Assembly (NCBI GenBank): GCA_028751875.1
Contig: CM054153.1
Span: 11,500,133-11,564,132, forward strand
Direction of reading: 5' to 3'
DNA: 64,000 nucleotides
DNA from: Rapana venosa
Taxonomy: Eukaryota > Mollusca > Gastropoda > Neogastropoda > Muricidae
Part shown: positions 56,925-64,000 of the stretch, piece by piece
How positions within the stretch are numbered: the stretch's first letter is position 1
How the letters are laid out: the number at the start of each line of letters is the position of its first letter
Translations under genes and position numbers: made by a program
The notes under the pieces: generated by a model
The model's input: the letters and a program-made list of their open reading frames with translations, nothing else
What the model was told of the DNA's origin: nothing
The model's database searches: none

Positions 56925-57165
56925 TCACGGCAGATTTCTCTGCGTGAAATTCGGGCTGCTCTCCCCGGGGAGAGCGCGTCGCCACAACAGCAGCGCCACC
57001 CATTATTTTCTTTTCCCGTCTTCAACTGTATTTGTTTCCCTATCAGAGTGGCTTTTTTTCCAAAGAATTTTTTCCAGGGACCACTCTCTTGTTGCCGTGG
57101 GTTCTTTTACGAGCGTTAAATAGTTTTGCGTATCACGCAGGACCTCGGTTTGTTGTCTCTTCTTC
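56925..57165 (-). mobile_element. SINE-C, truncated copy
   Basis: The plus strand shows CGGCAGATTTCTCTGCGTGA, GCTGCTCTCCCCGGGGAGAG, AGCGCCACCCATTATTTTC, CTATCAGAGTGGC, TTGCCGTGGGTTC and CAGGACCTCGGTTTG. It stops inside the V-like block. Confidence 0.82.
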
Positions 57166-57182
57166 TTTCTCCATCCACGAGA

Positions 57183-57590
57183 TTATATTGTATTTGTATA
57201 CCACTTAAAGTCACAGCAGAGTACACTGCATGACATATGGGAGAGCGTCTTGCGTCGCCACAAGAGCAGCGCCACCCATTATTGATTTTTTTTTTCCTGT
57301 CTGCATGAGTGTTTGTTTCCCTATCAGAGTGATTTTTTCCTACAAAAATTTGCGCCAGGAACAACTCTCATTGCCATGGGTTCTTGTACGCGTGCTTAAT
57401 GCGTCTGCATACGGAATCTCGGTTTATCGTCTCATCTGGAAGACTAGCACAGATGACTAGCGCCCAGACCACCACTCACAATCAAGTGGGTGGGGGGACA
57501 ATGTTTCGGGCACAAACCAGGGATCGAACCCCCACACACCTGAAACACGGACTTTTTCGTTTTCTAGACCTCCGATCCACTATGTGGACA
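57183..57590 (-). mobile_element. SINE-C, second copy with head
   Basis: The plus strand runs TGTATACCACTTAAAGTCAC, AGAGCGTCTTGCGTCGCCAC, CTATCAGAGTGATT, ATCTCGGTTTATCGTCTCAT, GGGATCGAACCCC (box B-like reversed) and TCTAGACCTCCGATCCAC. The LINE-type tail is missing, and an extra 16-24 bases separate it from the truncated copy just upstream. Confidence 0.82.
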
Positions 57591-57647
57591 TGGCCTGGGT
57601 ATAGTCTTTTGCTGTCAGACAGACTTTTGCAGGGAGAGTTTATTTAT

Positions 57648-57872
57648 TTATTTATTTTTATTTCTTCTTTTATATCGAGGATAATGGAATAAGCACTCAT
57701 GTGCTTTTTTACATTCAGTCCCCGTGTGTATGCGGTTTTGTAAATTTTGTCATCTGTTCCCACCGGCACACAATGGCCTACTCTTCCGAAAAGCGGAACA
57801 GGATTTAACGTGTGCGCAAGATGTTCTGCATGCGTTCGAACACGGGACCTCGGTTTATAGTCTCATCCGAAG
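57648..57872 (-). mobile_element. SINE-A, truncated at the V-like block
   Basis: TTTATATCGAGGATAATGG, CATTCAGTCCCCGTGTGTAT, AACGTGTGCGCAAGATGTTC and CGGTTTATAGTCTCATCCGA, with (TTTA)n at the 3' side. A GT array directly adjoins its truncated 5' end. Confidence 0.87.
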
Positions 57873-57874
57873 AT

Positions 57875-57893
57875 GATGTGTGTGTGTGTGTGT

Positions 57894-57980
<87 letters not shown>
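57875..57980. repeat. (GT)n microsatellite
   Basis: GT with two GG interruptions. Confidence 0.95.
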
Positions 57981-57982
<2 letters not shown>

Positions 57983-58144
57983 GCAATGTGTGACGTGTGG
58001 AACAAAGGAAGTCATTCATTGGGTATTTATTATGAAAGTGGACCTGTGGCATTCACAGGTGTGGGTTAGTGTGTATCATTTACGATTCACCCCCCCCCCT
58101 TCCCCCACTCATGTCATACATATGTGTTCTGTGCTCTGAGTGTA

Positions 58145-58227
58145 AATGTGCGTGTGTGTGCGCGTGCATGAGTGCGTGCTTGTGTGTGTGGGTGCGTGCG
58201 TGTGTGCGTGTGTGTGTGTGTGTGTGT

Positions 58228-58272
<45 letters not shown>

Positions 58273-58295
58273 TGTGTGTGTGTGTGTGTGTGTGA
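58145..58295. repeat. (GCGT)n and (GT)n microsatellite
   Basis: A clean run of about twelve GCGT units at 58228-58272 between GT stretches. Confidence 0.95.
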
Positions 58296-58299
58296 AAGT

Positions 58300-59013
58300 A
58301 CCTATGATTACGTACAATATTTTTGCGCACATCTTTGGTGTAATCTTACCACTAACACAGCATGATCAATGTGTAATACTCGGAAGTAATGGAGCTTGTT
58401 TTCTATTAGGCCCACGTCATATCCATACCTAATCCTTTTATGTGGGCGACCTATTCAATACTTGGGTAAGACATAAATTTTATTCGTGTTACGCTAAACC
58501 CATTCATGGCTAAATGAATAGATTGTACCCAATACTTTAAAGTAAATAAAGGACCTTGATTTCTAATGTTTCCATCTGGCATTTTTGTCATTCAAAGATA
58601 TAAATCATGTTCCCTGTTGTACCAAAATCATATGGTATGTGTGGTTGTGGTGTATGGGACTGAATCCAAACGTGACACATATACCAATGTTACGTACTGA
58701 TTTTATGAAAGCATAAACACATCACTCTTGTGGCCCATGTTCAGACAGATCTTTTTTTTAAAACTTGAGATGGCCATGGCATTGCGGCTGTATCATTATA
58801 TAATTTTTCGGCTGATTCTCATTTGTGAAATCAAAAGTGTAGTTCTTGTGACGTTCTGTAGATGAATTTTACAGTTGCTACATGTGTAAGCTGTCATTTG
58901 CGTTTTAAGTGAATGATGTATGCGTGCGACATCTATCTTTTAAAAGACTGGCTTGACTTTGTTTTCTGTTGCCTGTATTAGCAATGGTAAGGTAGGAAGA
59001 CGCGTTCTACGTT
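58300..59013. other. 3' flank of the receptor pseudogene
   Basis: AT-rich and unrecognised; it does not resemble the 3' flank of the intact receptor. Three tandem TTCTACG units lie at 59004-59025 at the end of the coding remnant. Confidence 0.5.
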
Positions 59014-60038
59014 CTACGTTCTACATCGCACTAGGAAGAGACAAAGTCGTTTCGTCTCTGTCCTGAACTTGCTGCCGCTCAAGATGTACATGTAAAAGTT
59101 GATGGCGCTGTTGCTCATCCACATCAGCACCGATACAGTCTCTACTACCGTCAGCCCAGCATAGACCTCTCCATCAAGTATGCCCTCGTAGAACCCCACA
59201 TCCTCCAGGTATGTGTCAACGATACACGTGGGCAACGTCAGAACACAAAACGCCATGGACGTCAGGATCAGAGTCACTGTCAAGGAAGACACTTGAGCGT
59301 AGTGTCCTGAGGTTTCGCTCCCTTTCGTCATTTCCAGAGACCTTCGCTTGGATTTACCAGCTGGAAAATCAGCACGGTGTTGCCGATCAGGAGCAAGAAG
59401 AAGGGAACGAGCGAGGACAAAGCCAGGTCCATCAACAAGAACGCGTTGGCCAGGTTTTCGTCAATGCTTTGACAAGTGGCTACTGTCCGATAGTTGAAAA
59501 AGATGTGAGTGTTCACGGCACAGGCCAGAGCAAATACGCAGCCCACAATACCCTTTCCTCGCTTCACCGTGCACAGAACCCCCACACGATGCGGCGCCAC
59601 CACCGATAGCACTCGCTGAAACGTCATGGCCACCAAAACCCAGGCTGACATCAGAGAAGACACGTAAGACACAAAGAACGGTACCGTGCACGTCAGCGTG
59701 TGCATGAACAGTTGAGGCACGTGAAAACGTAACCAGTACCAAATGACCGAACTGAAGAGGAGGCAGAGATCAGAGGCGGCCAGGGCGGTGAAGTACATAG
59801 CTATGCAGGCTGTGGGTGGGGACTTCAGCATCCCCCGCATCACCACAATGGTCATGCCGTTGCCGAAACATCCCAGCACCAAGAGCAGTGGAGGAACGCT
59901 TTGCCACAGAAAGGCGTCCACGTTGTTGAGAAAGGCTACTACTGTGTCAGCGTCATCTTCTTCTCCTTTGCTTTCCAAGACAGAGGTACCATTGGAGGTA
60001 GAATTCGTGAAGAAAGATGGCGTCATATTATTATCCAT
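59014..60038 (-). pseudogene. class A GPCR paralogue with frameshift
   Basis: The paralogue is collinear with the receptor at 29757-30788 from MDNN to SGSKFRTETKRL, and over 80% identical by eye in TM1-TM4. The first open frame (60038 to 59328) covers the N-terminus to the end of TM5 and then terminates. The second (59331 to 59014) covers loop 3, TM6 and TM7. Comparison with the intact gene shows one G missing at 59355/59356 (GGATTTACC here against GGATTTGACC there). Also, 18 bases coding for GSYDTT in loop 2 are missing between two GTGG repeats; the loop cysteine survives. The extreme C-terminus is replaced by CLFLVRCRT. The QRV and NFYMY signature sites are kept. N-glycosylation sequons remain in the N-terminus. 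It is most likely a recent pseudogene; a single-base sequencing error at 59355 would make it a second functional receptor. Confidence 0.88.
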
Positions 60039-60199
60039 GTTTTAACTGTTTAAGGGATCCTGTGCTCGTTATCGAAGTCAAGAGATTAACAACGAAGTAT
60101 ATTGTGGGTTGTTTAAAAAGGTAAAACGGGGTTTTGATTGATGAGAAGTGGCGCTCGATCAGTATAAAGGTATGTATATGGAAAGCTAGCGGTAACTGC

Positions 60200-60204
60200 A
60201 TGTG

Positions 60205-60235
<31 letters not shown>

Positions 60236-60249
60236 TGTGTGTGTGTGTG

Positions 60250-60294
<45 letters not shown>

Positions 60295-60315
60295 GTGTGT
60301 GTGTGTGTGTGTGTT
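60200..60315. repeat. (GT)n microsatellite upstream of the receptor pseudogene
   Basis: The array starts about 165 bases upstream of the MDNN start, in the same relation as 30893-30992 to the intact receptor, with GG and TT interruptions. Confidence 0.95.
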
Positions 60316-60715
60316 CCAGTCAAGTCGAATTTTTATTTCCAGATGGTACATTGAATAAGCAATCCATTTGCTTTTTTCATCAAGCAATCTATCTAAGAAC
60401 AAATTTCTAAATGATTATACTGAAATACTACATTATTGCAACCTTTACCATTAAACTAAACCAGTAAAAAGAGAAAAATCGATAAGATAATACATTGGAA
60501 AATACAAATTACACACATATACATACACACGCACACATACACTCATACACACCTGCGCGCGTGCGCGCTCACGTACACACACCACATTAAATATAGAATG
60601 TTTTAAGAATTAAAAAAATAAAATCATAAAACGTCAGGACAAACAAATTACTTCACCTACTATATCATCCATTCTTTCACGTTTATACTTTAATTAATGA
60701 AAAGGTATATGAACA
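60316..60715. other. non-coding stretch, possible LINE-end remnant
   Basis: TCAAGTCGAATTTTTATTTC at 60318 weakly resembles the element end at 31946. An ACAC/GCGC-rich patch lies at 60513-60582. Confidence 0.4.
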
Positions 60716-60836
60716 CATGTGTGTGTCTGTGTGTTCGTGTCTGTGTGTGTCTGTGTCTGTGTGTCAATGTGTGTGTGTTTGTATATGTGTAAGTGTGCCC
60801 GTGCGTGCGCACGCGCACGCGCGCGGGGATTTGTGT

Positions 60837-60879
<43 letters not shown>

Positions 60880-61105
60880 GTGTTGTGTGTGTGTATGCGC
60901 GCGCGTGCGCACGCTAATGTAAGCCCGCGCCATGCGTTTATATGAGAAAGAGAATGTGTGTGTGTGTGCGCGTTTGCGTGAGTGCCTGCGTGCAGGCGTG
61001 TATATGTGTGTGCGTGTGCGTGTGAGTGCCTGCGTGCGTGCGTGTATATGTGTGTGCGTACGTGAGTGCGTGCGTGTGTGTGTATGTGTGTGTGAGTACT
61101 AAAGC
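60716..61105. repeat. degenerate GT/GCGC tract
   Basis: GT arrays with GCGCACGCGC segments (60805-60825, 60896-60914) and GTGCGTGC units to about 61095. Confidence 0.9.
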
Positions 61106-61269
61106 AGTATATTAAATAGTATTATGCTCACTTCAGAACCACAACATGGCATAATGATACAAACACACTGAGACTTGGTTTGAATTCTCCATGTGTCTGA
61201 GTGGGCGCGTGCGCGCGTGCATAAGATCAATAATTCTTCTCAAAAATCAAATACGTACTTAATCATACG

Positions 61270-61354
61270 CTGTCTCCCTGCCTGCCTGCCTGTCTGTCTG
61301 AAGGCCTGTTGGCCTGCCTGTCTGTCTGTCTGTCTGTCTGCCTGCCGGTCTGTC

Positions 61355-61444
<90 letters not shown>

Positions 61445-61448
61445 GCGT
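61270..61448. repeat. CTGC/CTGT then CT array
   Basis: CTGCC and CTGT units 61270-61360, then CT to 61445. Confidence 0.95.
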
Positions 61449-61459
61449 GCACTTGCCAG

Positions 61460-61638
61460 TGCATATGTGTGTGTGTGGAGGTGTTTGTGTGTGTGTTGTG
61501 TGTGTGCGTGGATGGGCGCGTGGAAGTGTGTGTGTGTGTTTATGTGTTTGCGAGTGTGTGTGTGTTTGTGCGTGCGTGCGTTCGCGCGCGCCTGTATGTG
61601 TGTACATATTATGTGTATGAGACTACGGGCCGCGCTGC

Positions 61639-61693
<55 letters not shown>

Positions 61694-61821
61694 ACTGTGT
61701 GTGTGCGTGTGTGCGTGTGTGCTTGTGCTCCCATTTGTGTGTATGTGTGTGAAGGGGAGGGGGTGAAGTAAACGCGTGGTGTGGTGTGTGTGTGTGTGTG
61801 TGGTGGTGTGTGTGTGTGTGT

Positions 61822-61876
<55 letters not shown>

Positions 61877-61976
61877 ATGTGTGAGAGCACTTGTTTGAGC
61901 CTACAAGCTTGAAGAAATGCGTGCGTGCGTCGTGCATGCCTGTGTGTTTGCGAGCGTGCATGTGGTGTGTGTATGT

Positions 61977-62068
<92 letters not shown>

Positions 62069-62475
62069 AGGCTACGTGGGTGTGTGCGCGAAGATATATA
62101 TATGAGAGTGTTTGCGTATGTACGTGTACTGACACATATGTGTCTGAGTATGTCTGTGTGTTTGCATGTCTGTGTGTGTGCTTCCGCGCGGGCGCGCGTC
62201 TGTGTATGTCTGTGTGTGCATATTTTGTATGCATACAGTTTTTGTTTACACATATATGAACTATACGTTTCTCTGTGTGTAAGTGAGTGTGTGTGCATAA
62301 TTAGTTTGTATGCACACTTACAATTTTTGTTAACACAGATATGAATTATATGTGTGTGTTTGTGTGTGCGTGTGTCTGTAAGCAAGCACACGCACGCGCG
62401 CGCGCGCGCGCGGTGTGTGTGTGTGCGCGTGTGCGCGCGCGTGCGAGTTTGTACATAGTTGCACATGCATGTTTA
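61460..62475. repeat. 1-kb GT/GTGC/GC composite array
   Basis: Successive GT arrays (61463-61560, 61640-61690, 61780-61875, 61970-62067) separated by GTGC/GCGC-rich linkers, plus a pure GC run at about 62394-62412. Long Cys/Val or His/Thr frames (up to 285 codons) are artefacts. Confidence 0.95.
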
Positions 62476-62621
62476 TAATTGTGTGAATGAGCAAGTGAGT
62501 GAGTGGTAGAGAGAATGAAAGAGAGAGGGAATGATTGAGTTTGTGCATGTGTGTGTTTGCATGTATGCATGTGCAAATACATGCATCTCTATATGTGAGT
62601 GAGTGACAATGACAATGACAC

Positions 62622-62690
62622 GTGTTTTTTTATTTCGAGGATAATGAATAAGCATCCATGTGCTTTTTTACACCAGTCCCCGCCCTGAGT
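62622..62690 (-). mobile_element. SINE-A, 3' end fragment
   Basis: TTTTTTTATTTCGAGGATAA, TAAGCATCCATGTGCTTTTT and CACCAGTCCCCG. Confidence 0.72.
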
Positions 62691-62704
62691 GAGTGAGTTA
62701 GTGA

Positions 62705-62926
62705 GTGAATGAGGGAGAGACAGAGAGATAATGTGTGTATGTGAGAGAGAAAGAGATAGAGGGGTAGAGAGAGAGAGACGGAGAGAGACGGAGAGAGAGA
62801 GAGAGAGAGAGACGGAGAGAGAGAGAAAGAGAGACGGAGAGAGAGAGGGACATAGACAGACAGACAGACAGACAGAGAATGTGTGTGTTTTTATGCGAGA
62901 AATAGAGAGTGCGTGTGTTTGTGTGT

Positions 62927-62974
<48 letters not shown>

Positions 62975-62994
62975 GGTGTGTGTGTGTTGGTGTG

Positions 62995-63034
<40 letters not shown>

Positions 63035-63055
63035 TTGGTTGGTTGTAGGGGTGGT
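62705..63055. repeat. GA/GACG, CAGA and GT arrays
   Basis: GA-rich 62713-62850, CAGA 62856-62878, GT 62925-63033, GGTT 63033-63045. Confidence 0.93.
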
Positions 63056-63752
63056 GGTGTGTGGTGGTATTCCAATAAAATCAACCCTATTGAATCATGG
63101 CAGTCAATACCATCACTTTGACGTCAAGCGCACTTTCTGCCTCCCAAACTATATAGTCCCTTTGTTGACAGTGGAAGTACTATTGATTCCAAGAAATGCA
63201 TTTTATAAGACAGACTCATTACAGAATACTGGCAATAGTCCTTTTGCATGAACAGACGCAACAGTGCTAAGAAATTTTTAGGATGATTTTTTAATGCTAC
63301 CACTTCCTTTTAATTATCATATATGAGCTTGTCGAGGGCAATATCTTTACTCTCTTACAACACAACTGATTCGAAAATTAAAAAACATGTTCTTCGGTTT
63401 AAAAGAAGCGAAAGGTCGTTTGGAAAGACTTCGTGCTGATACCAAACCATCTGCTAAAAGACTAACTTTCTGTGAGTCTTTTGAGCAAAAGGTTAACCTT
63501 TGTGTGTATGTAGTACCAGAAACAACAGAAGATTCTTATCATTAGTCGGGTATCTTCGTTTCTCTTCAAGGGGAGCATTGGGAAATGTACATAAATGTGG
63601 GCGTGAAATATAGCTCGATGACAATTTTTTAACATTGTGACATAAAGTGATTCAAAAGATAAAACCTGAGGGTGGTTAAAATGTGTTTCCATGTGTTTTT
63701 GTCTAATTATTCATTCTACCCACTTTATACCTAGAATGAGCTTTACTAACAT

Positions 63753-63755
<3 letters not shown>
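63056..63755. other. non-coding stretch, nothing recognised
   Basis: AT-rich, no shared repeat or gene signal. Confidence 0.45.
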
Positions 63756-63783
<28 letters not shown>

Positions 63784-63800
63784 AAGAAGAAGAAGAAATG
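63756..63800. repeat. (AAG)n microsatellite
   Basis: About 14 AAG units followed by a short GT run. The final 200 bases hold nothing recognised. Confidence 0.95.
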
Positions 63801-64000
63801 TGTGTGTGTGTGCGTGTATGTGCTTATGAGCGCGTGCAGAAACACCCTAAGCAAAGGCTGCAGGGAAAATCGGTGTAAAACAAAATTCGAAATTCTAAGC
63901 GACATAAGTAGTCATAACTTGGCCCAGCTCCATGAAAGAGATGAATCACAAAATCAATTTGGAAAAAAAATGAGGATGAGTTAACTTCACCCGCCCAGAC

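Noticed and set aside
61609..62466. 285-codon His/Thr-rich minus-strand frame
   Set aside because: Product of CA arrays only.

Overview
This window is animal nuclear DNA, most likely from a mollusc and probably a gastropod. The evidence is indirect. There is an intronless class A receptor of the lophotrochozoan peptide/chemoreceptor style. There are several tRNA-headed SINE families, some with a central block that resembles the V-SINE core. LINE remnants of at least four types are present, and di-, tri- and tetranucleotide microsatellites occupy much of the sequence. I see no operons, prokaryotic genes, CRISPR arrays, or functional rRNA or tRNA genes. Family names SINE-A to SINE-D and Families E to H are labels I made here by comparing copies inside the window; no library was consulted.

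Only one gene looks intact: a 343-codon seven-transmembrane receptor on the minus strand at 29757-30788. About 29 kb away, at 59014-60038 on the same strand, is a close paralogue. It is broken by a one-base deletion and also carries an 18-base in-frame deletion in the second extracellular loop. Both have a long GT/CA microsatellite roughly 100-170 bases upstream of the start.

Layout: 1-10 kb holds SINE-B fragments, repeated copies of a microsatellite-linked repeat (Family E), an L2/CR1-like LINE 3' end (5555-6805) and a modular GT/CT array (8.97-10.17 kb). 10-18 kb is mostly simple sequence, including a purine-only tract, an in-register chain of triplet repeats, a 15.0-15.4 kb tandem repeat and a 0.7-kb TAC/GAC-type tract. 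18-29 kb has an L1/Tx1-like LINE 3' end, repeat Family F, a 93-97-bp tandem repeat and a minus-strand LINE split by a SINE. 32.1-37.9 kb is a three-level nest: an RNase-H-bearing LINE inside an RTE-like LINE inside a SINE-B, with matching target-site duplications at both junctions. 41.75-48.64 kb is a head-to-tail duplication of a ~2.9-kb unit bounded by GA tracts, with different insertions in the two copies. 50.76-51.88 kb is a 37-bp minisatellite. 53-64 kb has a second L2/CR1-like copy, more nested SINEs, the broken receptor and long GT/GCGC arrays.

I did not find a new multi-gene system. The most informative signals are the receptor pair, the nested and duplicated transposon structures, the tRNA/5S-like hybrid head of SINE-B, and the repeated coupling of mobile repeats with microsatellites. 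Repeat boundaries are read by eye and may be off by several bases; frameshifts next to homopolymers could be sequencing errors.
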